A stretch of DNA of 64,000 nt from Ferrovibrio sp. (GTDB taxonomy: Bacteria > Pseudomonadota > Alphaproteobacteria > Ferrovibrionales > Ferrovibrionaceae). How positions within the stretch are numbered: position 1 is the stretch's first letter; every line of letters begins with the position of its first letter. The translations under genes and the position numbers were made by a program. Where the stretch lies: NCBI GenBank assembly GCA_017991315.1, contig JAGOQS010000001.1:558001-622000 (forward strand), read 5' to 3'. Shown here piece after piece: positions 16,107-24,404 of the stretch. Below the pieces are notes generated by a model. That model did no database searches. It was given only the letters and a program-made list of their open reading frames with translations, and was not told the DNA's origin.

Positions 16107-16174
16107 CTATCCACCACATTTGTGCGGTGGATAAAGTGGCCTTCTGCTTTATAGACTTACAATCGTTTTCCACA
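16107..16174. promoter_or_regulatory. Candidate DnaA-box cluster upstream of dnaB
   Basis: TTTTCCACA at 16166-16174 matches the TTWTNCACA consensus. TTATCCACC on the minus strand at 16126-16134 has one mismatch to TTATCCACA, and CTATCCACC at 16107-16115 has two. The latter two form the arms of a near-perfect hairpin (16110-16131). The cluster is in the 223-bp interval between rplI and dnaB. Short motifs occur by chance, so this remains tentative. Confidence 0.4.
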
Positions 16175-16181
16175 GGCAAAG

Positions 16182-16209
16182 AAAAACCCGCCGGAAAAGT
16201 TCCGGCGGG
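16182..16209 (-). terminator. Intrinsic terminator of the rpsF-rplI operon
   Basis: A perfect 10-bp stem (CCCGCCGGAA paired with TTCCGGCGGG) with a 3-base loop is followed, on the minus strand, by five T residues. It lies 35 bp after the rplI stop codon, so it ends the ribosomal-protein operon and separates it from dnaB. Confidence 0.9.
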
Positions 16210-16243
16210 CTGATCTTGAGCGCCGACGCGCGGTTGTCGAAGC

Positions 16244-16780
16244 TTAGGCTTCGGCTTCCTCGGTCTCTTCGGCTTCCTCGGCTTCCGGCTGCTCGAAGAA
16301 AGCCTCGCCGGTGCCGGCCTGGGCTTCGGCTTCGGACGCCGAGCGGGCGACGTTCACCTTGACCGAGACGCTGACTTCCGGATGCAGGGTGACCTGCACT
16401 TCCGAGATGCCGATGGCCTTGATCGGGGTGGTGAGCACCACCTGACCGCGGCTGAGGGTGAAGCCGGCCTCGGTGGCGGCTTCGGCGATGTCGCGGGCGC
16501 TGACCGAGCCGTAGAGCTGGCCGCTGTCGCCAGCCTGGCGCAGGATGGTGACCGACAGGCCGGTCATCTTCTCGGCAACCTTCTCGGCTTCGCCGCGCTG
16601 CGCGAGGTTCTGCGCCTCGAGCTGGGCGCGCTGCTTCTCGAACTGGGCCTTGTTGGCGGCAGTGGCGCGCAGCGCCTTCTTGCGCGGCAGCAGGAAGTTA
16701 CGGGCAAAGCCGTCCTTCACCTTCACCACATCGCCCATCTGGCCGAGCTTCTCGACCCGCTGCAAAAGGATCACGTCCAT
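16244..16780 (-). CDS. rplI: 50S ribosomal protein L9
   Basis: A 178-residue L9. The N-terminal RNA-binding domain opens [17 protein letters not shown] and contains the signature [19 protein letters not shown]; a connecting helix leads to the C-terminal domain ([17 protein letters not shown]). The protein ends in an extra Glu/Ala/Thr-rich acidic tail of about 25 residues beyond the usual ~150-residue length. The start codon shares one base with the stop of the DUF2232 gene upstream. L9 binds 23S rRNA near the L1 stalk and limits frame slipping. Confidence 0.97.
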   Translation of the reverse strand: MDVILLQRVEKLGQMGDVVKVKDGFARNFLLPRKKALRATAANKAQFEKQRAQLEAQNLAQRGEAEKVAEKMTGLSVTILRQAGDSGQLYGSVSARDIAEAATEAGFTLSRGQVVLTTPIKAIGISEVQVTLHPEVSVSVKVNVARSASEAEAQAGTGEAFFEQPEAEEAEETEEAEA

Positions 16781-17742
16781 CAGTCACTCTCCCGGCTGGT
16801 TCCTGCCCCGGCGCCACGCCGGCGGAAACCCGCCCATTCCTCGATCAATCCCAGGCCCACCACCAGTATTCCAACCAGTGCGCTGGCCACCACCAAGGCA
16901 GCGTAGAACGCCGCCAAAATCAAACCCGTCGCTGGCGCCCTGCCGGCCAGCGCATGCACCACCGCCAGCCCCTGCAAAAAATAGGGGAAGGCGAGGATCG
17001 CCGCCGCCGTGGCAGCGATGAAACGCGTCTCCTGCGGCAGCAGCAGCGCCAGCCCGACCGCGCCCGCCAGTGCTATGGCAAGGAAGCGCGGCAAGGTCAA
17101 CGCGGCGTATTGCGGCGTTGGCCGGGCATTCTGCTTCACCAGCACCGCCAGGCCCTGGGCCAGGGTGCCGTTGATGGTCAGCATGGTCAGCCAACTCATG
17201 GCCACCACCGCCGGCATCAACCGTGAGGCCGTTGCCGCCAGATCCTTCGCCGACTGCTGCCCGCCTTCGGGCTGCATCACCGAGAAGAACTGCGCCAGCA
17301 CCGGCTGCAGCACGCCCGGCAAGCCGCCTTCGCGGCCCGCCGTGGCAAGCAGGGCAAGGGCAAACAGAAGCCCGGCCCAACCCGCCAACCGCATAATCAG
17401 GCCGCCGACCGGATACCAGTCGAGGCCATCAACCACATTGGCGCCGCTATCCGCTTCCTCTGCCGGGCGGGCAAGCAAGGCCTGCCGCACCAGCCAGAGC
17501 GCCGGCAGACCGAACAGCAGCGCGAACACCACTGCGGCCTGCAGGCCATTGAAGCCCGACACCAATGTGCCGGCAGCCACCGCCCACCCTGCTGCACCGA
17601 CGCCCTTGGTGAGGCCGGCGAAGAACAGCGGCAGCGGGGCCAGATACCCGAGCATCAATCCCAGCGGACCAGCGGCGGCAGTCATCACCAGCAGGGCGCT
17701 GGCTATGCCGGCAAGCAGGCCGAAGACGAGACTGCGAGTCAT
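16780..17742 (-). CDS. DUF2232 membrane protein
   Basis: A 320-residue integral membrane protein with about eight hydrophobic helices. Its place between rpsR and rplI is diagnostic for DUF2232 proteins of alphaproteobacteria and Firmicutes (YybS-like). The N-terminus ([25 protein letters not shown]) is a strong first membrane segment. The function is unknown; co-transcription with ribosomal proteins is conserved but unexplained. A 56-bp gap after rpsR carries an imperfect GC-rich hairpin (arms at 17759-17766 and 17781-17788) without a T-run, which could lower expression relative to rpsF and rpsR. Confidence 0.85.
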   Translation of the reverse strand: MTRSLVFGLLAGIASALLVMTAAAGPLGLMLGYLAPLPLFFAGLTKGVGAAGWAVAAGTLVSGFNGLQAAVVFALLFGLPALWLVRQALLARPAEEADSGANVVDGLDWYPVGGLIMRLAGWAGLLFALALLATAGREGGLPGVLQPVLAQFFSVMQPEGGQQSAKDLAATASRLMPAVVAMSWLTMLTINGTLAQGLAVLVKQNARPTPQYAALTLPRFLAIALAGAVGLALLLPQETRFIAATAAAILAFPYFLQGLAVVHALAGRAPATGLILAAFYAALVVASALVGILVVGLGLIEEWAGFRRRGAGAGTSRESD

Positions 17743-17799
17743 CGCGACGCCATACCAACCGGGCGGAACCAGAAAAGGTGCCGCCCGGCCTTACTCACA

Positions 17800-18114
17800 T
17801 CACTTGATGACGAAGGGCAGCAGAGCCAGGTTGCGCGCGCGCTTGATGGCGGTCGCCAGCTCGCGCTGCTTCTTGGCCGAAACTGCGGTGATGCGCGACG
17901 GCACGATCTTGCCGCGCTCGGAGATGAAGCGCGACAGCAGCTTCACATCCTTGTAGTCGATCTTCGGGGCATTGGCGCCGGAGAACGGGCAGGTCTTGCG
18001 ACGGCGGAAGAACGGGCGGCGCGCGCCGCCAGCACCACCAGCCGCGCCACCGGCACCGCCGGCGCCACCACGACGCTCACCACCCTGCGAGGAACCACGC
18101 TGCTGGAAAGCCAT
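17800..18114 (-). CDS. rpsR: 30S ribosomal protein S18, with Gly/Ala-rich N-terminal extension
   Basis: A 104-residue S18. The core begins near residue 32 ([15 protein letters not shown]) and carries [19 protein letters not shown] and the [20 protein letters not shown] rRNA-binding helix. Before it lies an unusual ~30-residue extension made almost only of Gly, Ala, Arg and Ser (GGAGGAGGAAGGAGG core). S18 pairs with S6 on the 30S platform. Here the S6 gene directly precedes it with a one-base overlap, and S6 has its own low-complexity tail. E. coli S18 is 75 residues, so the extension accounts for the extra length. Confidence 0.97.
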   Translation of the reverse strand: MAFQQRGSSQGGERRGGAGGAGGAAGGAGGARRPFFRRRKTCPFSGANAPKIDYKDVKLLSRFISERGKIVPSRITAVSAKKQRELATAIKRARNLALLPFVIK

Positions 18115-18575
18115 TATTCAGTCTCCCCGGTGGAGTCTTCACGGTCGCGCGGACGACGGTCGCCACGATCACCACGGTCGCCGCGGTCACCACGATCGAA
18201 ACGGTCGCCACGATCGAAGCGGTCGCCTTCGCGGCGCGGACGATCTTCGCGGTTCTTGTTCTGCAGCATCACGGAGGGGCCTTCCTCCAGAGCTTCCACG
18301 CGCACGGTCATGTAGCGCAGGATGTCTTCGTTGATGCGCATGTTGCGCTCCAACTCGGCCACCGCGCCGCCCTCGGCGGTGATGTTCAGAAGGACGTAGT
18401 GGCCCTTCTTGTTCTTCTTGATGCGGTAGGTCAGGTTGCGCAGGCCCCAATTCTCAGTCTTGGTGACTTCGCCGCCCTGGCCCTTGATGATATCGGTGAA
18501 TTGCGCCGCCATCGCCTCGACCTGAGCGGTCGAGATATCCTGGCGCGCGATGAAAACGTTCTCGTAGAACGCCAT
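18114..18575 (-). CDS. rpsF: 30S ribosomal protein S6, with Arg-Gly-Asp repeat tail
   Basis: A 153-residue S6. The core (about residues 1-95) has the usual [15 protein letters not shown] start, the [18 protein letters not shown] segment and the [16 protein letters not shown] helix. After it a ~50-residue highly charged tail repeats DRFDRGD and RGD units (residues about 115-140). Similar charged tails occur in other alphaproteobacterial S6 proteins; in E. coli the S6 tail is a substrate for glutamate addition by RimK. It is the first gene of the operon, with a TTGCGG-16-TATAGT promoter about 120 bp upstream and a long leader. Confidence 0.97.
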   Translation of the reverse strand: MAFYENVFIARQDISTAQVEAMAAQFTDIIKGQGGEVTKTENWGLRNLTYRIKKNKKGHYVLLNITAEGGAVAELERNMRINEDILRYMTVRVEALEEGPSVMLQNKNREDRPRREGDRFDRGDRFDRGDRGDRGDRGDRRPRDREDSTGETE

Positions 18576-18691
18576 CGTGCAGCTCTCCTTCTGGCTGTTA
18601 GCGGTCCGGTGCCGGGCGCCCCATGCGCTGGCGGGTCGGACCTAGCCGGAATTCCATGCGGAACCCCAGCAAGGAGCTATGTAGGCGGCGG

Positions 18692-18719
18692 ACTATACAC
18701 ATCGGCGGACGGCCCGCAA
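18692..18719 (-). promoter_or_regulatory. Promoter of the rpsF operon
   Basis: Read on the minus strand: TTGCGG (18719-18714), a 16-base spacer, TATAGT (18697-18692). The start of transcription would lie near 18685, giving an untranslated leader of about 110 bases before rpsF, long enough for autoregulation by S6:S18; no specific binding motif was confirmed by eye. Confidence 0.55.
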
Positions 18720-18761
18720 GGGCTTTTTACCCTCTTTTGTACCCAGTTTTGCGATCTGCGC

Positions 18762-18789
18762 TTGCCTCAATGGCCGGCCACCCTATAGT
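18762..18789 (+). promoter_or_regulatory. Promoter of mnmA, predicted leaderless
   Basis: TTGCCT (18762-18767), a 16-base spacer, TATAGT (18784-18789). Only eight bases separate the -10 box from the ATG at 18798, so transcription should begin within a couple of bases of the start codon. No Shine-Dalgarno fits in that gap. Confidence 0.6.
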
Positions 18790-18797
18790 GCGCCCCC

Positions 18798-19922
18798 ATG
18801 AATTCCCTCGGTTTCGCCAAGCCCGAAGGCCAGACCCGCGTGGTTGTGGCCATGTCCGGTGGTGTCGACAGTTCGGTGGTGGCCGGGCTGCTGAAGCGCC
18901 AGGGCTATGACGTGGTCGGCATCACGCTGCAGCTTTACGACCATGGCGAGGCGATCCGCCGCAAGGGCGCCTGCTGTGCGGGCCAAGATATCCACGATGC
19001 CCGCACGGTCGCCGCCCGGCTCGACATGCCGCATTACGTGCTGGATTACGAAAGCCGCTTCCGCCAGAGCGTGATCGACGATTTCGCCGATTCCTATATG
19101 CGCGGCGAAACCCCGATCCCCTGCATCCGCTGCAACCAGACGGTCAAGTTCCGCGACCTGCTGGCTGCCGCCCGCGACCTCGATGCCGATTGCCTGGCCA
19201 CCGGGCATTATGTCCGCCGCGTGCTGGGGGCGGGCGGAGCGGAAATGCACCGGGGCCGTGATCCGCGCCGCGACCAGAGCTATTTCCTCTACACGACGAC
19301 GCGCGAACAGCTCGATTACCTGCGCTTTCCGCTCGGCGACATGGAAAAGCCCGCCGTGCGCGCCATTGCCGCCGATCTCGGCCTCTTGGTGGCCGAGAAG
19401 CCAGACAGCCAGGATATCTGCTTCGTGCCGGAAGGCGACTATGCCAGCGTGGTGACGCGGCTGCGCCCGGCCGCCGCCGAGCCCGGCGATATCGTGCATG
19501 TCGATGGCAGCATTCTCGGTCGCCACCAGGGCGTGATCCATTTCACCGTCGGCCAGCGCAAGGGGATCGGCATCGCGCATCACGAGCCGCTTTATGTGGT
19601 GCGGATCGAGGCCGGCCAGCGCCGCGTCATCGTCGGTCCGAAGCCTGCCCTGGCGCAAAGCCGCGTGCGGCTTACCGGCCTCAACTGGCTGGCCGCCGAG
19701 CCGCTCAGCGAACAGGGCCGCGCCGTGCAGGTGAAACTGCGCTCGGCGCAGCCGGCAGTGGCGGCAATGGTCCATCCCGGCCAGGCGCCCGGCGAGGCGC
19801 TGTTGCTGCTCGATCAGCCGGAATACGGCGTGGCACCGGGCCAGGCCGGCGTGATGTATGACGGCGACCGCCTGCTCGGCGGCGGCTGGATCGCGCGCGA
19901 GGCAGCGGCGCAGGCGGCGTGA
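18798..19922 (+). CDS. mnmA: tRNA-specific 2-thiouridylase MnmA
   Basis: A 374-residue enzyme that adds sulfur to U34 of Lys, Glu and Gln tRNAs. The PP-loop SGGVDS is at residues 20-25. The catalytic cysteines are Cys109 (in CIRCN, with Cys112) and Cys208 ([12 protein letters not shown]). The central tRNA-binding segment TGHYVRRV and the C-terminal beta-barrel region ([17 protein letters not shown]) are intact. It is transcribed divergently from the rpsF operon. The promoter spacing suggests a leaderless mRNA. Downstream lies an AT-rich foreign-looking segment. Confidence 0.95.
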   Translation: MNSLGFAKPEGQTRVVVAMSGGVDSSVVAGLLKRQGYDVVGITLQLYDHGEAIRRKGACCAGQDIHDARTVAARLDMPHYVLDYESRFRQSVIDDFADSYMRGETPIPCIRCNQTVKFRDLLAAARDLDADCLATGHYVRRVLGAGGAEMHRGRDPRRDQSYFLYTTTREQLDYLRFPLGDMEKPAVRAIAADLGLLVAEKPDSQDICFVPEGDYASVVTRLRPAAAEPGDIVHVDGSILGRHQGVIHFTVGQRKGIGIAHHEPLYVVRIEAGQRRVIVGPKPALAQSRVRLTGLNWLAAEPLSEQGRAVQVKLRSAQPAVAAMVHPGQAPGEALLLLDQPEYGVAPGQAGVMYDGDRLLGGGWIAREAAAQAA

Positions 19923-19975
19923 AATTCATTTATATTTTGTGACTTTGTTGCGATGCAGAAAAGAGTGCTGAAAAA

Positions 19976-20740
19976 TTACCTGGGTGTAGCTTTCGGCTGA
20001 TTTCTCTCTAACCAGATTGAAGTCACATTCTTTAATTCAAATGCTGCCTTTGTGCAGTGCTCGACATGGATGGACATTTGTTCAAAAACATCTCTAGCGT
20101 TCGGCGGTACAGGACCATCGCAATTGATATGATATTCGTTTGCAGCCGCATTTAACCTGCGGCAATAGCTTTCGATACCGACGACTGTGATTGCGATTTT
20201 GCGATCCAAACGAGCAAGTTCAATGAGTGGAATATCGGAAAGTCTTTGAATGACTCCTGTCTGAACTGCTGCCAAGTAGTCTTTAATGTCGTGGCGATAA
20301 GCCGCTCTTTTAGACTTAGAAAATAGCCCACGGGGAGGGGTGCTCGGTAAATTTTGTTTCGCCTCTTTAATCAGACCTGTTTTTATGTTCATTACATCAA
20401 TTATCTCTTCCGCCATTACGCCGAGTGCTTCGGCTAGCGCAAGCCTGTCCTCATGTCGTTTGTCTGCGGCTTGTTTCCGTTGTTCGCTGAGTTGAAGCGT
20501 AATGCCAAGGATTGCTGAGCCGCCACCAATCACGGCGAGGACGCCAGCAAGGAAAGTAGATAGCGCCTGCAATGCTCCGGCAGTCACTGTTGCCATATCA
20601 CTTGAGTTAACACTGGAAAATGAAGTCGAAATTTGATCAATCACTCGTATAAAATGCACAACGTAGTGCAACGCGATAAGTACCGCGGCTAGAAGTAGAA
20701 TGCCGAATATTAAAATTAATATCTTAGAAGATGTTTTCAT
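19976..20740 (-). CDS. Hypothetical membrane protein in AT-rich, probably acquired DNA
   Basis: A 254-residue protein I do not recognise. Two hydrophobic segments are clear: residues about 5-30 (ILILIFGILLLAAVLIALHYVV) and about 58-82 (TFLAGVLAVIGGGSAILGI), followed by a charged, coiled-coil-like stretch and a mainly helical cytoplasmic domain with several Cys and His residues. This layout recalls anchored putative phage-defence or signalling proteins of unknown role. Base composition is clearly more AT-rich than the flanks, and codons such as ATA, TTA and AAA are common here and rare in neighbouring genes. That points to transfer into the gap between mnmA and a tRNA. Confidence 0.6.
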   Translation of the reverse strand: MKTSSKILILIFGILLLAAVLIALHYVVHFIRVIDQISTSFSSVNSSDMATVTAGALQALSTFLAGVLAVIGGGSAILGITLQLSEQRKQAADKRHEDRLALAEALGVMAEEIIDVMNIKTGLIKEAKQNLPSTPPRGLFSKSKRAAYRHDIKDYLAAVQTGVIQRLSDIPLIELARLDRKIAITVVGIESYCRRLNAAANEYHINCDGPVPPNARDVFEQMSIHVEHCTKAAFELKNVTSIWLERNQPKATPR

Positions 20741-20813
20741 GAGGGAACTATAGTATTTCCCTAAATAACTGCAATAAATTATAAAAATACATCAATTAGT
20801 ATGCGTCGCTATC

Positions 20814-21038
20814 TTGCCGGCTTTGGCCACCTTGGTGCCGGTGATCCCAATGCTGCCAGATGTTGCCGAAGAATATGGCCATCTCAGAACTACCCTTGCC
20901 GGGCGGGGGGAATTGATCGGTGGTAATGATCTGTGGATCGCGGCTCACGCCCTGGCACTTAATGTACCGCTGGTAACGAACAACACAGCCGAGTTCCGGC
21001 GTGTGCCAAAGCTGCGCCTGGAGAACTGGGTCGAATAG
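20814..21038 (+). pseudogene. Remnant of a PIN-domain (VapC-like) toxin, C-terminal half
   Basis: Codons for about 74 residues match the C-terminal half of PIN-domain ribonucleases: an acidic NDLWIAAHALALN segment carrying the late catalytic aspartate, then VPLVTNNTAEF with the usual T-N-x-x-F motif and a LRLENW end. The N-terminal half, including the first catalytic aspartate, and any antitoxin gene are absent. The start would have to be TTG and no Shine-Dalgarno is present. It is therefore read as a decayed toxin fragment. It lies between the AT-rich gene and a tRNA. Confidence 0.65.
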
Positions 21039-21051
21039 ATTGGGGAAATCG

Positions 21052-21155
21052 GCGCCTGAGGCTGGTAGCGGGGGGCGGGATTGAACCGCCGACCCAAGGC
21101 TTATGAGTCCTTTGCTCTACCACTGAGCTACCCCGCCATAGGCAGCCTCAGGCGC
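21052..21155. other. 12-bp inverted repeat enclosing the tRNA gene
   Basis: GCGCCTGAGGCT at 21052-21063 and its exact complement AGCCTCAGGCGC at 21144-21155 enclose the tRNA. In the precursor transcript the 5' leader and 3' trailer can pair over 12 bp, with the last A of CCA included, stacking a long helix beyond the acceptor stem. Confidence 0.75.
21063..21137 (-). tRNA. tRNA-Met (anticodon CAT), elongator type likely
   Basis: A 75-base cloverleaf including an encoded CCA. Read on the minus strand: 7-bp acceptor stem GGCGGGG paired with CCCCGCT (G1-U72 wobble), D stem GCTC/GAGC, anticodon loop CTCATAA with CAT, and T-arm GGCGG TTCAATC CCGCC. The A-G mismatch closing the anticodon loop is slightly unusual. 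It lacks the C1-A72 mismatch and three-GC anticodon stem expected of an initiator. A tRNA-Ile2 whose CAT is later modified to lysidine cannot be excluded by eye. A 12-bp inverted repeat encloses the gene. Confidence 0.92.
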
Positions 21156-21237
21156 GGCGGCAGACATAAGAGTCCGGCGCCGGCTTGTCAAGCGACCTTG
21201 GCCGCCGCCCGGGGACAAAAAGCCAGCATTCAGGGAC

Positions 21238-21268
21238 AAAAAAAGCCGGGGTTTCCGCCCCGGCTTTT
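21238..21268 (-). terminator. Intrinsic terminator after fba
   Basis: An 11-bp stem (AAAAGCCGGGG paired with CCCCGGCTTTT) with a 6-base loop is flanked by a run of A residues on the left, which reads as a T-run on the minus strand. It lies 23 bp past the fba stop. The symmetric A/T ends make it potentially active in both directions. Confidence 0.9.
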
Positions 21269-21290
21269 CGGTTCCGCCTGAAAAGGCGAA

Positions 21291-22355
21291 TCAGTTCACG
21301 GTCTGCTTCAGCTTGCCAGTGGCATAGCGGCGCGACATCTCTTCCAGGTCGACCGGGCTGATCTTGCCGGCCATGCCGGCGCAGCCGAAGGAGATGTAGC
21401 GCGCCTTGCACACTTCAGTCGCCGCCTTCTGGGCGTCGGCGAGATACTTGCGCGGGTCGAACTCGCTCTTCTTGGTGGCGAGGTGCTTACGGATCGCGGC
21501 GGTCATGGCGAGGCGGATATCGGTGTCGATATTCACCTTGCGCACGCCATACTTGATGGCTTCCTGGATTTCGCTCACCGGCACGCCGTAGGTTTCCTTC
21601 AGCTCGCCGCCATACTGGCGGATCTCGGCCAGCAGTTCCTGCGGCACCGAGGAAGAGCCGTGCATCACCAGATGGGTGTTCGGGATGCGCTTGTTGATTT
21701 CCTTGATGCGGTCGATGGCGAGGATGTCGCCGGTCGGCTGGCGCGAGAACTTGTAGGCGCCATGCGAGGTGCCGATGGCAATGGCGAGCGCGTCGCACTG
21801 GGTCTCGGCGACGAAATTCGCCGCTTCGGTCGGATCGGTCAGCAGCATCTCGCGGGTCATGGTGCCTTCGGCGCCATGGCCGTCTTCCTTGTCGCCGCGC
21901 ATGGTCTCGAGCGAGCCGAGGCAGCCGAGTTCGCCTTCCACGGTGACGCCGATGCTATGCGCCAGGTCGGTCACCTTCTTGGTCACGGCGACGTTGTATT
22001 CGTAATCCGACGGCGTCTTGGCGTCTTCCTTGAGCGAGCCGTCCATCATCACCGAAGAGAAGCCCGAGCGGATCGCGGCGATGCAGATCGCCGGCGAGGC
22101 GCCGTGGTCCTGGTGCATCACCACCGGGATATGCGGATAGGCTTCGACGGCGGCGACCACCAGGTGGCGCAGGAAATGCTCGCCGGCATATTTGCGCGCA
22201 CCGGCCGAGCCCTGCAGGATCACCGGGCTGTTGGTCTCGTTGGCCGCTTCCATGATGGCGCGGACCTGTTCCATGTTGTTGACGTTGAAAGCCGGCAGAC
22301 CGTAGCCGTGCTCGGCCGCGTGATCCAAAAGCTGCCGCATCGACACCAACGCCAT
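21291..22355 (-). CDS. fba: Class II fructose-bisphosphate aldolase
   Basis: A 354-residue zinc-dependent aldolase of the Calvin-cycle/CbbA subtype that interconverts fructose 1,6-bisphosphate with two trioses. Catalytic and metal ligands visible include HQDHG (His81, Asp83, His84), the [10 protein letters not shown] segment, [10 protein letters not shown] with a metal-binding histidine, and MHGSSSVP. The [16 protein letters not shown] segment is subtype-typical. Its own terminator follows, and the next gene upstream lies 147 bp away, so it is a single-gene unit. No glycolysis or Calvin-cycle neighbours are present. Confidence 0.96.
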   Translation of the reverse strand: MALVSMRQLLDHAAEHGYGLPAFNVNNMEQVRAIMEAANETNSPVILQGSAGARKYAGEHFLRHLVVAAVEAYPHIPVVMHQDHGASPAICIAAIRSGFSSVMMDGSLKEDAKTPSDYEYNVAVTKKVTDLAHSIGVTVEGELGCLGSLETMRGDKEDGHGAEGTMTREMLLTDPTEAANFVAETQCDALAIAIGTSHGAYKFSRQPTGDILAIDRIKEINKRIPNTHLVMHGSSSVPQELLAEIRQYGGELKETYGVPVSEIQEAIKYGVRKVNIDTDIRLAMTAAIRKHLATKKSEFDPRKYLADAQKAATEVCKARYISFGCAGMAGKISPVDLEEMSRRYATGKLKQTVN

Positions 22356-22502
22356 GATTTCCTCCGAAGATAAAGTGAAACTGCCCGGGTCCCTCCGGGT
22401 GCGGGCGGAAGGTATTGCAAAACGGCTGTCATATCCAGCCTGATCAGGGGAAACCCCGCCAGGAACCGGGACGCGCCCGGGCGTGGCGGAAAACCGCCGG
22501 AA

Positions 22503-23408
22503 TTAACGCAGCTTCTGGCGCTGTTCCAGGCGGCGGACACGTTCCCGGTGCAGCACGTAGAGGCCGGAGCCGACCACCACCACGATGCCGATCCAGGCCA
22601 GCATGTTGGGCCAGTCACCCCAGATCAGGTAGCCGAACAGCAGCGAGAAGATCAGCGCCACATAGCGGAACGGCGAAACCAGCGACAGGTCGCCATGCCG
22701 CATGGCGTCGATCACCATCTGGTAGCCGCCGATCAGGAAGCAGGCGGCGCAGCAGAGTAAGGCCACGCTATGCAGGTTCATCGGCTGCCAGCCTTCCGCC
22801 ACAGTCATGATGCCGCCGCCCAGCATCACCAGCACCGAAGTGCCCAGGGTGACGATCAGGGAGGGGATGCCGAGGCTGACCTGGCGGGTGATCATGTCGC
22901 GTGCGACGATGAACACCACCGAGCCCAGCGCCACCAGCGACCAGCCATTGAAGCCCTCGGCACTCGGCTGCACGATCAGCAGCACGCCGCCAAAGCCGCA
23001 GACCACGGCCGTCCAGCGCCGCCAGCCGACGCTTTCGCGCAGCACGATTGCCGCCACGGCGGTCAGCGCCAGCGGCGACGTCATGCCGATGGCGCTGATA
23101 TTGGCGATCGGCATGTGGAACAGGGCGGCGAGGTAAAGCACGGAGGCCAGCAGGTCGAGGATGCCGCGGCCGATCACGATCTTCTGCAGCACCAGGCCGA
23201 GCTGCGGCAGCAGGCCGTTGCTCCAGGCCAGCAGCAGGATCAGCACATTGGCAACAATGCCACGCACCAGCAGCACCTGCCCGAGCGAGGTATGCTCGCC
23301 GGCCAGCTTGATCAGCGTGTCGTTGGCGACGAACAGCATCATGCCGAGGATCATCGACATGACGCCACGGCGGTTGCCTTGGCCGAACAGCGGGGCGAGC
23401 AGGGACAT
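22503..23408 (-). CDS. EamA/DMT-family transporter
   Basis: A 301-residue membrane protein with ten predicted helices in two EamA halves. The first helix (SMILGMMLFVANDTLIKLAGE) and the GIVANVLILLLAW segment are typical of S-adenosylmethionine/amino-acid-type DMT exporters (YedA/SAM transporter branch), though substrates vary in the family. The C-terminus has a basic tail (RERVRRLEQRQKLR). It is the third DMT protein in the window and shares little sequence with the other two, so they are not recent duplicates. It is divergent from msrA. Confidence 0.82.
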   Translation of the reverse strand: MSLLAPLFGQGNRRGVMSMILGMMLFVANDTLIKLAGEHTSLGQVLLVRGIVANVLILLLAWSNGLLPQLGLVLQKIVIGRGILDLLASVLYLAALFHMPIANISAIGMTSPLALTAVAAIVLRESVGWRRWTAVVCGFGGVLLIVQPSAEGFNGWSLVALGSVVFIVARDMITRQVSLGIPSLIVTLGTSVLVMLGGGIMTVAEGWQPMNLHSVALLCCAACFLIGGYQMVIDAMRHGDLSLVSPFRYVALIFSLLFGYLIWGDWPNMLAWIGIVVVVGSGLYVLHRERVRRLEQRQKLR

Positions 23409-23642
23409 TTCTCGGGCGGGGGTAAGCGTCGGAACGGGAGCGGGCGAGGGGGTAGAACGAACGGAGGGTCGTTTGTATGCACCCTAACCCCGGCAGCGGA
23501 CCCTGACCAGGGCTCGGACCGTGGAAAAGACTACTTCCAGTATGTAACGGGCCAGTGTGTAACTGGCATGTGAGCGCAAAGGGTGCTTGACCCTGGCCGG
23601 CCAAGGGCCACATTGGCACAGCAACGCCCCAGGAGGCCCGCA

Positions 23643-24302
23643 ATGTTCTTCATGACCCCGCGCCACAAGACCGCGATGCCCGAGCCGGCCCGTGCCCTGA
23701 AGGGGCGGGCGGAAGCCATGCCGGTGCCAGGGAAGCACTTCATCAATGGCCGGCCGCTGCAGGCGCCGTTCCCCGAGGGCCTGGAACAGGTGATCTTCGG
23801 GCTTGGCTGCTTCTGGGGCGCCGAGCGCAAATTCTGGCAATTGCCTGGCGTCTACTCCACGGCGGTCGGCTATGCCGCCGGCTACACCCCGAACCCGACC
23901 TATGAAGAAGTGTGCAGCGGCCTGACCGGGCATAATGAAGTGGTGCTGGTGGTCTATGATCCCAAGCTGGTCAGCTTCGACACCCTGCTCAAGACCTTCT
24001 GGGAAAGCCATGACCCGACTCAAGGCATGCGCCAGGGCAACGATGTCGGCACGCAATACCGCTCCGGCATCTATGTCACCACGCCCGAGCAGCGCCGCGC
24101 GGCGGAAGCTTCAGCGAAAGCCTACCAGGGCGCGCTGAGCGCCGCCCGGCGTGGCCGCATCACCACCGAGATCCTTGAGGCGCCGCGCTTTTACTATGCC
24201 GAGGATTATCACCAGCAGTATCTGGGCAAGAATCCGGGCGGCTATTGCGGCCTCGGCGGTACCGGCGTGTCCTGTCCCATCGGTACCGGGGTAGGGGCCT
24301 GA
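23643..24302 (+). CDS. msrA: Peptide-methionine (S)-S-oxide reductase MsrA
   Basis: A 219-residue MsrA that repairs oxidised methionine. The catalytic GCFWG motif has its cysteine at residue 56. The [21 protein letters not shown] segment binds substrate, and the C-terminal [15 protein letters not shown] holds candidate resolving cysteines. A strong Shine-Dalgarno (AGGAGG) eight bases before ATG 23643 supports that start over a longer reading frame. The N-terminal ~45 residues are an extension commonly seen in MsrA of this length. It lies 103 bp before the binding-protein gene. Confidence 0.95.
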   Translation: MFFMTPRHKTAMPEPARALKGRAEAMPVPGKHFINGRPLQAPFPEGLEQVIFGLGCFWGAERKFWQLPGVYSTAVGYAAGYTPNPTYEEVCSGLTGHNEVVLVVYDPKLVSFDTLLKTFWESHDPTQGMRQGNDVGTQYRSGIYVTTPEQRRAAEASAKAYQGALSAARRGRITTEILEAPRFYYAEDYHQQYLGKNPGGYCGLGGTGVSCPIGTGVGA

Positions 24303-24404
24303 TTCATTTACCGGAGCCGGTCTGGGCTCTTGTATTCACCAGCGGGGCTGAGGCAATCTTCTAGTAACTGGCGCATAAACGCGCCCTGACAGGAGGTTGT
24401 AACG

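Noticed and set aside
20801-20860. An upstream ATG that would restore a full-length PIN toxin
   Set aside because: The ATG at 20801 is in a different frame from the PIN-like segment, and no N-terminal PIN motif is encoded there.
21063-21137. Initiator tRNA-fMet
   Set aside because: The first and 72nd bases form G-U rather than the C-A mismatch, and the anticodon stem lacks the three consecutive G-C pairs.
693-23408. The three DMT transporters as recent duplicates
   Set aside because: They share only the fold and general helix pattern; their N-termini, lengths and contexts differ.
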